DNA of 64,000 nt from Rostrohypoxylon terebratum. Taxonomy: Eukaryota > Ascomycota > Sordariomycetes > Xylariales > Hypoxylaceae. A program made the position numbers and the translations under genes. A model generated the notes under the pieces. The model saw only the letters and a program-made list of their open reading frames with translations, ran no database searches and was not told the origin of the DNA. Below are positions 1 through 13,900 of the stretch, piece after piece (position 1 is the first letter of the stretch; each line of letters starts with the position of its first letter). The DNA is taken from contig MU385894.1 in NCBI GenBank assembly GCA_022497145.1, positions 124,001 through 188,000 of the forward strand, read 5' to 3'.

Positions 1-3000
1 ATATATTACCGAGCACAACTCCTCAAATACAGTTGTATTAATGGTAGCTGATTGCGAGCTGTGGTTACATTTCATGCGGTCTATGGATGCTTTTTGACTC
101 CAATGCACGTCTTACAGGCCTGAAAATGCTTTTCGGATGCCTCTCGCCAGTTGGGGAGTTAGGTACTATATAAGATAAGACAACACATCAATACATACAG
201 CATACCTACCTCGTACATACTAGGTAAGTACTTTAAAGTTTTTAGGTACTAGGCACATATGTAGGCATTTACATGCATCGCGATCGATAATATTAATTCG
301 ATATTATTGCATATTAAGTAACTCCCGAGTCCGTAGTTGGGCTGGTTGGCTGGTTATTAGTTGCTTTAATGTTGCTCAATCCATGGATAGGTACTTACAA
401 CGGCAAGTCTTATTGGTTGGTTCCAAAGGTTACTACTAGTGACTAGATACTACTAGGTAGGTACTTACCCCGCATGTACTATTGTACAATACCGTCCAGG
501 GTATCCGAGGTTGTCTTGAATAATGAATTGGAGCAACAGGAACTTTCCAAACCTTTCCACTATGCCATTGCGCATCAACTCCGTTATAAGGTAGTACTTA
601 GGACCTAGGTAGCCTTGGAGATTGTCCTTAAGATCCATTTTGAGGCACCACGCTAGGTGTTCTCGGCATACCTACATAGTAGTAGGCACCTAGTATTTAC
701 TACTACTACCACCTTACATATCCATGTAGTACCTAGTCAGCTAGTCTGACCGAATGGTCGGTGCCACACTGAGACAGTATAATACCATAGTAGGTCGGCT
801 AGGTACTACTTCTAGTATGTAGTGTATGTATATGTAGGCAATCAAAGCATCATTTTATTTACGCGGCTAATGCTTTTTTATGTGGCCGGCTGCAAAGGCT
901 GAAAGGTTGGAACTTGGTGCTAAGTATCGGTAGGTAGGTATTGTACTACTACTACAAAACTACATAGTATAGAAAATATTATGCGAAATTTGCTGTCGTA
1001 TTCCTTCATAGTAAGCCTTCCTTCGCGAGGGGTTTTTTGCATGTAAGGAACATAAACATGCTAATGCTAATGCTAGTATTAGTTCGATCTTAGCAAACAC
1101 CCACCTTTACCCTCTTAGGATCACACATGTGCATCGCCAATCTCACTGCAGCTATAGCCTATAGGCCGGTATGCCTATTCACGACCTGCTGATAGTCTTG
1201 ATAATCCTGTATATTTCTAAGCTCATGATCATCCCATCCAGGTATATATGTAAGACATTTTTACCAGAATGCGGACTTGATGGGTTCTGATTCATTTGCC
1301 TAACTACCTAATCATCTACCAAGGTAGTAATCAAATTGCACTTCAAACAAACGACATACACTACATACACCGAAGCCGGAAACCACGGTTGTTTCTGAAC
1401 GCGGAACTCATGCATTTCTCACCCACCAACACGACATATCAAACAACATTTCTTTTTGTATCAAGTCTTCAAGCCATAAACACGCAAGATTTCGTCAGCT
1501 TTTTACGGTTGACTGAGCTATATATTGATTAGCAATATACCTACTCTGCTATTGTAGGCAACGTGTAACTCGGAAATACCTTGTTTGTAGGAACTACAAT
1601 CTACTGTGTAGGTATGTATGCATGTATGTATGTATCACTATCAACGGGACCCCTTGTTTCGTTCACGGCGGTTAGCTGCCTTCCTTGGTCGCCTAATTAC
1701 TTGATCGTCAATCGAGTGGGATGGAATAACAAGATTTGGAAAGGCTGCAGCAAATACAATCCGATGGTGATACTCCAATTTCTAAACAGCGGCCCCCCTC
1801 TCCTAAATAGATCACACATTAATTAATTCAGAAAAACATGATTTCTTATAGTTTATGAGCTCATGGCAAATTCTGAGGGTGTAGAGACCTATTCACGAGG
1901 ACTTCTAAAATGTGAGTGCTACCTCTAGAGCATATTATTGAGGGGTGGGGTCTCGAAAAAAGCACCTACACTACACAACACAGTGTCGAGGTCCGAGGAC
2001 GGGTACCCATGCATATCCGTCTTTAAGTACCTACATAGGTACCTACCTAGTATTGCATTATACACAAATTCGGAGGTTTTCTTACATGGATCATCAATCG
2101 ATCCTGTTATTCTGGTTCGGTGTACTTGGCTAAGTTTCGGTGAACCCAACCCCCACGAAAACAATCGGGAGCAGACGTAAGGCCCGCCATAAGCAAACGG
2201 ATGAATTGACGCAAGCGACATCCTCTTCTTTCTAGGCAACAAGGCTAGCTTTCTCTGTATTCCTACTCCAAATCTCAGCCTTCCGATTCCCTTCGCCCTT
2301 CGAAGGGAATATGGCCAAAGTTAATTTCCTGGATTGACAAGGTTCGCGATGCTAGGTAGGTAGTCTACCTAACAGTGCGGGAGTCCCTGACCGATACTTC
2401 TGACGGCTGGCTGACAAGGCGGCCGGAGGAAGCGGCGTAACTGGTAACTGCAGTTGCCTATACTCAAATATGATTTCTTCTCGCATAACAATAGACGGTG
2501 TAGAGGTGACAGCATTTAGTCCTACATGACCTCAGCGAGAACGCTCGCTAAATGACGAATATTGGTGTCACGCCAAGCAGATGTAAGAGATTATCTGCGG
2601 AATTGATTGCCTAACTCACTCGAGACTGTGAAACATTCGCTTCTGGTATCCTGTTGGATCCCTAAACACCAATCCGCATGCGAAAAGAAGAGCTACCTTC
2701 CAACAGCTAGGTATGGAATTCGACGTTGGAGATGAGTGTACAGCCGTAGAGCGATATCCGAATTCTTGCTCATTCATCATACTCGTTCATGGCGCAGTAG
2801 GACTCGGAGGACGTTGCGATATGTACTAGAGTAGGTCAACTCTAGGTTCGATGACTATCTCGAGATTACGACGTGCTCCGGGCGTCATTGGGCGCAAGGC
2901 AACAGAAATGACCCTAGCATAGACTGGTCAATCGGAACATCAGCAACGTACAAGAAATTCCCTACCTAGCAAAATGCCTGTGAGCGAATACATGGAAATA

Positions 3001-6000
3001 CGAACGGTCTTGTGGAATTGCCTCGTCAACCCCCCTCATGCTATTTACCTAGATTCCAACCATTTCGTCATGCGTACCTACCTAGTAGGTAATCTACCAC
3101 CAATACGAACATTCAGACAGCGCGGGATTTGGAGACAGCAAGCTGGAATTATAAAAATAGCTCAAGGGCGCCAAATGTGCCATGTGAATGATTCGTAATA
3201 ATGTCGGCTGTGCTATATTTCCTGGTAGTCGTATTAGGAGCTATCGGCAACTCAAGCTCTGCGGTCGGGTGATAATGGATGCGATTGACGTCGCAAGCAA
3301 TATGGCTTCCAAGTATCGCGCTATATGCCGATTATTTCAATTCACTCACATCAACCCATTTGAAGTTCTTCCAGCCGAGTATATCAAATGAAGTGATGCT
3401 GATTGAGGATGCCTGGAGCCTGTGTTGTTACCCCTATCCAGGGGTAACCGCTCATACGTATCCTGGCCACAAAACATAAGTTTTCTGTGTCGCAACATTC
3501 AATACTTGATGGCTCATACCAATACACTTGAATCCACTAGTATCTGAAGTTCAGAAGTATATATTGCACAGTCCCTTGAACACGAGAGGATCCATCTGTC
3601 ATTGGCTGGTGGTTGGCGATGGCGGTTGAAGATGGCGGTTGGGGATACTATTACAAGTGTTGAATGTAGTTGACCTGATGCATAACCACTCCTCTCTAGT
3701 TTTATGCCTTATACTTCAGACCTATAGGATTGAGGTATATTCCTTTAATTCGTGTACGGCTGGCCTTCGGGTCTTGGTGGATAGGTAGTTGTGGGATGTG
3801 TCCATCAAATGAGCCACTCATTGGAAAGGCCTTGACGTGCGTATATCATCTGATGTAAATAGTAATGATGAAGTTTGGGTAAAGAGAGCTGTCAGATAAT
3901 ATATATTTAAATAGTCGTGGGTTCCTAGGGCACGTGCTGCTCTGATAGTCAGGGGTAACCAATCATCGACATGATCTTAGTAGCCGTAAGCTTTGGCGCA
4001 CTCCCTATTCGTTATTATTGAACACTGTGACTATGGTGAATTGAATCTAGAGTATCGGTCTGTGGCATATAAGAGGAAAACGGATGAATAGTAGACAGAG
4101 GCCTTGCGACTTAGGTACCTACTCATCTGAGACCACCTCCATTAATCCCCAGATGTATGGGGTGTACGCATGATTGAATATCAAGTTCTTAGAAGGATTA
4201 AAAGAAGCCCACTCTCGGTGATTTGTGTGGTCTTGTTTATGACATCTAGTGTGTTGGCTAGGAATATGCCCAACCTAGGTACTTAGGTAGCTAGATCATG
4301 GGTCACTTGATGGTTATACATATGGGTTGGTAAAGTGAACTCGCGACTCAACTTCAACAATCATGGGAATTTCTTATCATATTGGGTTCAATTTTGATCT
4401 CGAGGCATCTATAATTAGGTAGTCAGAGAAAATCTCCTTCGAAATATAGAGTGGAGTGGAAGTCTGGTCGGCATCTAACACACTAAAAGGGGGAAAGTGG
4501 TCAGGCCTATGAATAATCATTCAAGACTAGGTCCTAGTAGAATGAAAATGCAATAAATTAAGAAGCAGAAACCATGTGATGAAGAGTATTTGATCCTGGG
4601 ACTTTTATTTCTTCCTTTTAATACGTTGTGTATGGGACAATACGCCCAATGGGGGGGCTACTGTGATAGAAACTTACCTAGACTATGAAGGGAGGAACTT
4701 GAATTTCTTTTTTTTTTTCAAAATAAAAAAATTTCAACATGATGTAATATCTCTCAACTACGTTCTGATTGATTTGAGAATGAAATAGAGAAGTTTTTAA
4801 ACAGGTTTCGTGGCCACGGTCAAGGGTGTAATTGAGAAGGGGGAATCATATACCCCTAATGCTGGTCCGACCAACCTGACGAGCAAATCGGATTTTTAGT
4901 AAAATGGACAAAATATACACGATGTCCTCATAAGAACTTCCTGCGATTGATGAAATATTTTTTTTTGTAGAATAGCAGCCCGAGCGGTGATAATCATGGG
5001 TATTGGCTTAGGATTAGACTTGGTGAATGACGCATCCGAGTGACCGGATCATGAGATTCGTGAGATCCGGATGTTGCGGACGGACGGCACTATTTATACA
5101 TTGGACGGAAGGTGGAGAGGTGATTGCTTAAGTCGGTGCTACGACATTCGATCGTTCTTTCCATGTCTGTCTTGTCATTATCATTTTGCGGCTCTTCGGC
5201 GATGTGTGGACTAGGGGGGCACTCGGCTTGCTTGCGTCGATGCGATATTATGCACTTATCCATGTATGTAGGATGTACTTGTAGGTACCGAATGTTGACC
5301 TACTAGCCCGTGCAATGGTGGATAACCTTAGGTTGCAATGGATCCATAGATTCTGCTATCATCGGCGCTAACAGCAACAGCGGAGCGTTACCGGGGCATC
5401 TTAGTTACACAAAATACATCCATTCAGAACCCTGAACTTCTGAAGCGCTAAAAGACAAAGTTCCCCGGACTGGAGTCCAGATATGATGACCCATATTTTA
5501 TATTACAACTGATTTGTGACTGGATAATAAAAGGTCAGTGCTGAATTCTCCCCTTGTACCCCTTGCACCCCTTGTCTTCATCGCGAATCGCATCGTCTTT
5601 GCAGATGCGACCCGATCATTCGCCCGGAACTTCTCTTCCTCATTAACCTACTAGTGTAGGTAGGTACGCTACCCAGTGGAACGCATCGCCAATGCATTGA
5701 ACCGAGATTCATCCCCATATAAACCCTCTTGTTGAGCCGAAGAGCCTCAAAATTGTACTTTGTACCCCCTCCTCCCCGAACTTGGAACATATTCACGGTC
5801 AGGGATGTATGATGGTAGTGATCAATCACTAAGATACATTACAGATGCCACTAAACAATATTATCCACAAGCCCAAACATCCCCCGCCTAGCTCCTAGCT
5901 TCCGATGCATAGCAGCAAAGAGAACTTGGAAAGACCTCCGTTTGCCCCTATCCCTTCTAGTTAAGGCGTATCTGCAGTTGAGCCAATCTGATCTATACCT

Positions 6001-6594
6001 AGGACCTAGGTAGGCCGTAGGCTCCCTGTCCCATGTATAGTATCAAGGGTACCTACTAGGTACGCTTACCACGTTTGTCTAGGGAGCTTTCCACTGTCAC
6101 TTGCTACTGCAAAATCTGTTTTGAGCCGCAAAAAAGCCTCCAGGGTCGTAGTCATATGCAGTAAGAATAGGCTAGCCAACCGTCCTCTTCTCGTGCGACC
6201 TCAATTATGCGCTTATAATCTAGGTGAGGGATAACGTATCCATCAATGGCATGTAACTCGCTGTTACGTACACCTTCTGTCGTGGCCTTCTTCTCACAGT
6301 AGCCAGTTTCGATCTGTTAGCCCCCAGAAGGAATTCCACTACAGGGAAAAGGCTGCCGAAAGGGGTTTTAATTGCTCACTGCACCAACTTAAAGTCATGC
6401 ATTACATTGTTGGTCCTCTTCATATAAGAAACAGTTCCTTCGATTGACTTAAAATATGCTTAGACTTCCCTGCTGTTGCGGTTGGCGATAGAAAAGTCAT
6501 ATTGAAGCGGCTACAGGCGCTCGTCTCTAGCCGAGTTACAAATCAAACAGTAGTCGGCACTGTAAGGTACATCCGCTAGGACCTACTGTTCGCG
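1..6594. other. Gene-poor intergenic DNA
   Basis: No reading frame here has coding character: all are about 105 codons or shorter, most lack an ATG, and none shows a family motif. The sequence is moderately AT-rich and studded with TAGGTAGGTACCTA-type palindromes (for example near 2030-2050 and 2352-2370), short GCTAAT and GTAT runs (1064-1078, 1612-1634), a 10-bp-arm hairpin at about 2287-2311 (ATTCCCTTCG / CGAAGGGAAT) and an 8-bp-arm hairpin at about 3426-3448 (GTTACCCC / GGGGTAAC). A frame at 5124-5306 looks Cys-rich and signal-peptide-like, but its first codon is not ATG. I see no telomere repeats, so nothing marks this as a chromosome end. Confidence 0.6.
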
Positions 6595-6781
6595 CTACAG
6601 CCCATGTTTTTTTGAACCAAAGTCCCGGGTCGAAGGATCAGTTGCCTTATTCTTTGAATGCAAGTCATTGTAAGTAGTTACTACTACACGGTCTCCACCC
6701 ACACAGACTTCATGATCCCGATTGGAGCTGGAGGCTATGTGTAGAACGTCCAGATCGTCCAGGCCATGAACAGACAAGGAC

Positions 6782-7180
6782 ATGGCCTCGACCAAATCAT
6801 CGAATCGTCTTACACTCCAACACCCATTCCAGAAAAGGAGACCAAGAGGTATTGCGGTTCAGAAACCTACGAGCATCCTTACGGCAGGACGTTATATCTA
6901 CACCAATCGTAATAACAACAGTCAATCCCAGCCTTATGATGAGATTAAACCATCATTTGAACTACTAGGGCACATATCGGGTCCGAGTCTGCGTCGGCAA
7001 GGAGCACATGATCTCCGACATATGATCTCTGGGGTTGACTCCGCCCAATTTCGAGTCAACCAACATGGTTGGTTGGATGTCGTGTCTATTATTTTGCAAC
7101 AGCTGAAAGATAACTTCGTGGTATCTTCATTTCTCACCGCCCCTTTGGGTCTACTTAACTCTTATCCCAAGGACGAGTAA
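6782..7180 (+). CDS. Doubtful 132-residue hypothetical ORF
   Basis: This is the longest ATG-initiated frame in the first 16 kb. It encodes 132 residues that I cannot place in a family. The N-terminal third is basic, and the C-terminal part has a short amphipathic or hydrophobic stretch around residues 97-125. There is no signal peptide, no low-complexity coding bias and no supporting neighbour. The opposite strand is also partly open, and a decayed minus-strand coding patch lies just to the right. It may be chance or part of the same decayed locus. Confidence 0.15.
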   Translation: MASTKSSNRLTLQHPFQKRRPRGIAVQKPTSILTAGRYIYTNRNNNSQSQPYDEIKPSFELLGHISGPSLRRQGAHDLRHMISGVDSAQFRVNQHGWLDVVSIILQQLKDNFVVSSFLTAPLGLLNSYPKDE

Positions 7181-7448
7181 CTTACCCCCTTTCGTATAGT
7201 AAACACGTGTAGCCTCCTATTGGGGCCTCCAGCCCAATAGGAAAGTCAAATTTTTTCCAAGGGAGGGCCTCAGTCTTGCTGACTACGAGCTAAACGTAGC
7301 AACTGTAACGTTATCGCTGCCTTGTTAATATTATCCAACAATGTTTCTAAATGTGGGAGCCCCTTAAAGTTAGCGGTTAAACCCCTGGTGACCACAGCCT
7401 TAAATTCATTCGTCTACGTACAACAACATAATACTCACAAAAATAATA

Positions 7449-7653
7449 TCAAGAAATTCCAATGCGACACCCAAGCCAGAGAATCCTTTCTTTACGATCA
7501 TCCGTCATGGATGCCACCTCGAAGTACTTCTCATCGTCGTCGATCTTGTCGTTAGAGAACCAGTCGTTAGGGAAATACTTGTCCACCCAGACTAGTCCCT
7601 TAGTCGCGAAGAGTCAATAATTCAGCGATCATCTCCCGACCGATAGGATCGTA
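7449..7653 (-). pseudogene. Decayed coding fragment, family unknown
   Basis: On the minus strand about 50 codons read as coherent protein (for example VWVDKYFPNDWF, then DDDEKYFEVASMTDD and RKERILWLGCRI) and end at a TGA at 7451-7449. Directly upstream, in another frame, the segment around 7603-7650 reads DPIGREMIAELLTLRD and would continue the same protein after a frame change. The region lacks an initiator ATG, and the frames break on both sides. The acidic/aromatic composition and codon use look unlike the surrounding noise. I do not recognise the family. Best reading: remnant of a fungal gene with at least one frameshift, or one exon of an unrecognised gene. Confidence 0.35.
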
Positions 7654-7979
7654 CCTAGTAACAAAACGCGTCAAAAAGACGAGTCCACATGCGCATGAAC
7701 GAGGATCCAGGGGGCACTGAAATAGTTCGGTGTAGGTGCGGCCGGTGGCTAATGATAAGAGTCTGTATTGGCGAGGAGGTCCCGCACAATAAATATACTG
7801 TGATGGTGAAGGAAGACGGGCTGGCAGGTATCCCCCTATCCAAAGTATCGAGCGCCGATGACTACTTCCCTATATACCTAATAATGCCTCAGAGATCTCT
7901 AGCAACCATCAGAAGCTCCCTATCTGTAGTAAAAGTCATATTCTCCTACTTACGTATACTAAATCAGAGAATTATCTAA

Positions 7980-10900
7980 TTAGATTTTCCTCGTGTCAAC
8001 GCTTCCTCCTCCTCCTATACGCCGTAGCGACAAGGGTCGAGATATCTGAGATATCCTATCGTTCAAGATAAAGCGGGCGCGAATTCTAAATGGACCGGCG
8101 TTAAAGATGACCGTGTTGACAACCACAATTTAGCATATCTGGTACTGGTACTTTATGGTGCCACAGAAATGATGGCGACACTACACGTGGTTAGCAGTAT
8201 GTTGCCGGCGATTGCACATCCCGTATCACACGCGACTTGCCAATATCACATTGACGATGGCCCCACAATCCATTATGCGCGTTACTCACGGCGAACTGAA
8301 GCGACGACGAAAGATACAGGGGTAACAATTCGCGAAACGAACGAGGGGTTCTCGCGGGGTAGAAATAAATCATTGGAGATGCATATCTGAGATCCGAGAA
8401 GGAAAATAGCACCGATCCATGATATTATATCATTAATAGGAATAAAACTTTGATATGTTGATCAGCATGACGACAAGTGTTGCCTCTAACCTAGCTGCTT
8501 TACACTTTGCTTTGTTTCAAGCCCCTATTGTCGTACCTCATCGTGAGCGGTGAGTTACCAATAATCCTTTAGTGTTGAACTATGGTCTAATAAACGTTCT
8601 ACGTAATGGCCAGGACATGTATTAAAGCTACTGTATCCTACCCACTAGATAGACACCACATCGCGAACTATCACAATGCTACCTAGTCGGGTAGATGTGG
8701 TAGTGATCATGTTAGACGGGAAGCTCAACCCGTCTGATATCGTTTCGGTGTGAAGTACTATAGTATTACCTAAGGTAATTTAGGGCTAGTTGTCAATACG
8801 ACTTCCGCAGCGGACTCAAATAATGTATTACCTGTAGGGGCCTGCCTATCATATAACGGGTGAGGTCACTAGGTACGGATTGACGATGTAGCGTTGTCTC
8901 TAGTCATCAATGGTCATCTAATTTATTGAGTCAGCTTTGCACAATCCACTTCCACTTTGCGAGACATGTTGAGTATCCAGATTACATCTCCAGCTGATGA
9001 TAATACCGCCTTAATAGGGGCTTTAACCTTTGACAGGGGGCAATATCCATATACGCAGGGCTAACATGGAGTCGTTACTAGAGATAACTATTAGAGAACC
9101 CGATGGATATATGTTAATTGAGCCTATGATGTCCTCCTTTATAAGTTCAAACATCAGAACAGAAGAATGACAACAGTCGAGGGTTGCTAGCTTGGTGGAA
9201 GATTTGCTCTATCGTGGCTATCAGTTGATGGATCTAATGAGTAGGTAGGCAATGATATAGCAATAGTGGACGTCTGAACTGGTATCCACTTGATAGAATT
9301 GATTTCCGAAACAGCCCAGTGTTTATAGGGGTTTTTTTACTGCATGCCGCTAGCAACGCCTCTGCCTGAGCTAAAACGAAAGGGAATTTTCATTCCATAA
9401 CTGAACAAAACATTAAACTATGAAAGGGCTAAATCGAATAGCTCATTAAGCAATTACCCAAGTAGGTGAATGCTGGTATATAACTTGTATCATCGTGTTA
9501 GTCTAGTTGCACGCAGAAAAATGAAACATTGATAAAGACTGGTCGTGGGCAAACGGTTACTTCTCGGGGCTAACGTAGCATCTCACCGTAGAGAGAATTT
9601 CGGTTTAGAGAGGAGTATAGTGACGAAGGAGACAGTTCAGATATCATGGCAGCTAGATATTGATCCATAACATGAACTATCGTACACGAGTTGCTCTCCA
9701 CAAACCCCAATTGTGCAACTTGGGCCGTCGCTCGAACTCTTGTAACGTGTGATCAAGCCCAGAGAGTCACATTACTATCGTAAACGAGGTACCTACCTCA
9801 TCATCTCTAGTTGAGCTTGGGAAGTGAGGATGAGCCTGGATCCTTAGTATACGTGTGAAGTTTCTATGATACTATTTAGGCTAACAGTCTGCAATAATAC
9901 TCCGCTATAATAGGGGATGGGGCTTGATAGACCGTATAGTATAGTGTTAATATGAAACGATCACCAAGCCATCATACTAGCTTTTAAATCGATGACCAAG
10001 AGCACCAATCCCTGACACAGCGCCTAGTACCTAATTAGTAATGAAGGCCTAAGTATCAAAGGTTATTTACGTGATGTATATTCATCAATGCGGACCTCAG
10101 AGATACTAGGCAAGTAGGTATGTAATAAGGTATCCACGAATATATCACGAGATAACTACCTTCCTGGGTTACCTAGTATCACGTCTCCTTGCTCGGATAA
10201 GCACCTATTAGGCGGGCGCAGTTACAACATCCATACGATTTATCTACCTACTCTCCCAATATTCACCATTCCTTGAACTACCTACCTGCTAAGCAGCCAT
10301 GACCTAGGTAGCTTCCGACTTGCTAAACTCGGAATCGACTAACCTACCTAGATACTAATCAACAGGTCTCTTATTCCGATTCCCAGAGTCTCAGAAAATT
10401 ATACAACCCAATATAATGGAAAGAAATGAAAAAGGAAAACCAGTCGTGATCTGAGCCATCTGCATATTATGTATATCAAAGTACCGATCCATATTCACAA
10501 GTACCTACCTAACTGGGTATGTAAATAGGTTGTCGAAATTGCTATTTGAGACGTTAGCTAAATCATTTGAGATACATAAGTACCTGACAAGTGACCACTA
10601 ACCCATATAAACTCGAAATTGCTCATGATTTTTATATGGATAGTATGTATTTTAAGTCAGGAATAACGAGACTCTAAGATTATCGTGTAAAAATGAGTCA
10701 TGACTATGATGGCTAGCTCGATAAGCAAGTTCATGGATACTTACCTACCTGGTTACTGAAGTATAAATGCAGCTTCATTTGATAGGCCCTTCATAGCATC
10801 GAATCCTAGGGTTCACGACGCCATCCTGTGTCGTCGAAGCAGCCCGATAAGCTATATCCACAATAGTTTCAGCTTTGAACTGTATGCTGCAAGCCACTTA

Positions 10901-13900
10901 TGATGGGGGCACCAGATGCTGCAGTAAATGCATGCTTCTACCAAGAATATAATCCTTGTGTGCCTTTATATCATTGGAGAATTCCATTACCTAGTGCTAG
11001 ACGCTTAGCCATACAGTGTTATTACTGCAACACGGGGAAACGGGAGTACCATGTGACCATGCATGAATTACACCAACAGACACTCCAAGTCCCCGGGGCT
11101 ACACAGAAGATCTGTGTACGTAGATGTCTAATATGTAGATAGGTGCTTAGGCAGATACATACCTAGGCTCGGCAGCAGTACGCCGTAGCATCTGTACGGC
11201 TTAAACAGATGACTTGCGGGGAAAGGGAAAGTTTCCCGGACTGACAGCTGTGCAATGTTGTGATACTGTCACCGCCGACACATGCTGGTTGGTTTTGCTT
11301 TTTTCCCCCTCGCCCCCTAAAAGCTGACTGTGAACGGACCGAACCCTCGCGTTGGAGAACGGACGGGATTCATAAATTAGCTCAACCCTTTCTCTAGTGA
11401 CAAGTATATAGGTACCTAGAAATACTTTCCCGATAAACACATGGCGTAGACGAGATTGATAGGATACCAAGCAACCTACCCGCACCATACCAGCCACTGG
11501 AACCCCCATGCGGAGCACCTCAACCGGGGTCTTTCCAATTCGGATCCGAGTTTAGCGAGTCATCACTACACCATATTAAACAACTATCCAACTTCGTAAG
11601 AACGCCCTCTAAGGGACGATGCAATCAACCCATATTGGCCTTAATTGAATTGAAAATGTACCTAAGTATATATTGACTTGAGACTTGAGTACCTACCTGG
11701 GTACCTATGAGAATATCTACCTAGACAAAGTCGATACGATCTTGGGACCCCGCCCGTGCCTCTGCCTATAAATGGCTACATGCATATGATAAGTGACTCG
11801 GATCTAGTTGTTAGGTAGGTACTGACAAGGATTTGTATGCACGTAGTAGTAGGTCGTTGCCTATGTGGAGAATAGTGAGCCCAAAAATTAACTCAGGGAA
11901 CCTACCTGTTCGGCGATCCTGACGTACGCGTAGTATCTCCCGAAGTGCCAACTGACAGCAGGTACAAAACTGACCCAGTGAATCTATGATTTGATTGGCT
12001 AAGAAAGACGTGTACCTTCTCTTTTGAAATATAATTGGGTGAATCTTTTAGTATTTCCATGGGTTTATATACCTGCTGTTAGTTGGCACTTCGGGAGATA
12101 GGTCATTCGTAATATGAACGAGATCCCATATTAAGACGACTGGGCTGGGTAGGCGTACAACTACCGACAGTAAATGTGTATGATCACTCATTATTTTGTG
12201 TTCAACTACCTGCATTGGATGCACCATAAGAGCGAACGATTAACAACGAATACACTTTAGCATGCTTAAATATCACAAAAGGTAGAGACTTAAGCATCGA
12301 TACGCGATATTAGCTACTCTTAGAAAGAAGCTGGTTTCTTGCCGGGGAGAGGGAGAGGGAGGTAGAGCTATGGCGGTGACAAGGATGACGATGTCTACAT
12401 AAACACCAGGTACTTAAGTAGGTACCTTCTAAGTAACAATAATAATACTTAGGTAGGTACCTAAGTAAAAGTCAAAAGCAAAGGCCATTCCCGTTCTTTT
12501 GTACACATGCTGTGTAATGACGGGTAAATTATCCACCTTCCTACATAGATAGGTACCTACCTACAGCAGTACCTAGTAAAGGTCCAATTTTTGTAATGTT
12601 TTCTGCGCGATGCATCTTAGGGTTGGGGGGATGGATGGAATGAGCCTTATACAGCATGGGTAGCTTGAACAGCTGACCCTAGCATACCTACCTACCCAAG
12701 GGACCTTCTTGGATATGAGCGAGGATCCGACACCAGGGGCATGCTGGGAGCCGTGCTGAAAGATAGCACGTCCCTAAAGCCGATTCTTGTTTACGCCATC
12801 ACACAGTCGATGAGTTTTCGCCGGTTTCACCTGCATCAATAGATACAGAATAGGTCTCACACTACTGCGCCCATAGTATGTGACAACCACCTAACCTAGA
12901 TGTGGAGTTGATCTCCAGTCAACTCATAGGCCATGGGACACCTGTAGAACAACTCACACGCGATTGGGATCAAGATCTCGCAAGCAGCATGGCTCTATCG
13001 TTCCGCTTTTGCAAGAGTTGCATCCCGGCTTTCCGTTCTTTATTATAAGGTATCGGCAGAAGAATGTAATTTCTGCCAATCTAGGTAGCAACTCGAAGGG
13101 ATGTAACCTTCGGAATGGCGCGACATTCGTTCGCCAAAATAGCCTCAGGCTTTAACAGTGTAGTCCCCGTCACTAGGTAAACACACCAGCTAACCTAACC
13201 AATATTGTTTCCCGGAATCCGCGAATACGATATTAAAGCCAATTTCACCACATCTAGCTAAGGAAGGATTTCCTCTCTGTCTCTTACGATGTTTTGCCAC
13301 CCCTCTACATGTAGTTTAGCTTATGAGTTCTCAATATTCGACGGAACACCATGCACTTTTCAAGCAACCTGTTCTAGCCCTGGGAGCTGCTTAAGGTCAC
13401 AAAGCTCTTGGCCCAGCTCCAAACCATGCTTGATGGAGCACCTTGTATACTCTTTCAAAGTAGCGATTGGCTTGTCTCATTCACGATATCTACCCGTCTC
13501 TCTGATACGTAGTACCTATGCAATATGGACTGAGGCTCAAGTCCACTGTTTGCACTACTCTTCCGGATAGATATTCCGGTAGCATGGGATTACTCGATTC
13601 AAGATCGTCATGCCCAATACTTGCTTGTTAGGCATCGATTCCCCCTCTAATTCACCTCTTTGGGGTAATTAAGCTGACAGACACAGAATAATGTGAGGAG
13701 AGGCAATAACGCATCAAACTGGATTAACGTTTCATCCCCGGCACAACCGCCCGGTGCTATTAACTACAATAATATAAAGACTAAGCATTTCATAGGTAGG
13801 TACCTATCTTGTGTCACCCATAGCTAGCCAGATCAAAACCAAGACACATTCTCTAAATCTCTAAAAGGAGCAGTACGGACCGATAGTTTCCAAATGTCAT

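Noticed and set aside
5124..5306. Cys-rich, signal-peptide-like effector candidate
   Set aside because: The frame lacks an ATG at its start, the next ATG shortens the hydrophobic segment, and the surrounding DNA shows no coding character.
7217..7243. Hairpin CCTATTGGG / CCCAATAGG as a terminator or element end
   Set aside because: The arms are only about 9-10 bp, with no flanking duplication or adjoining gene to give it meaning.
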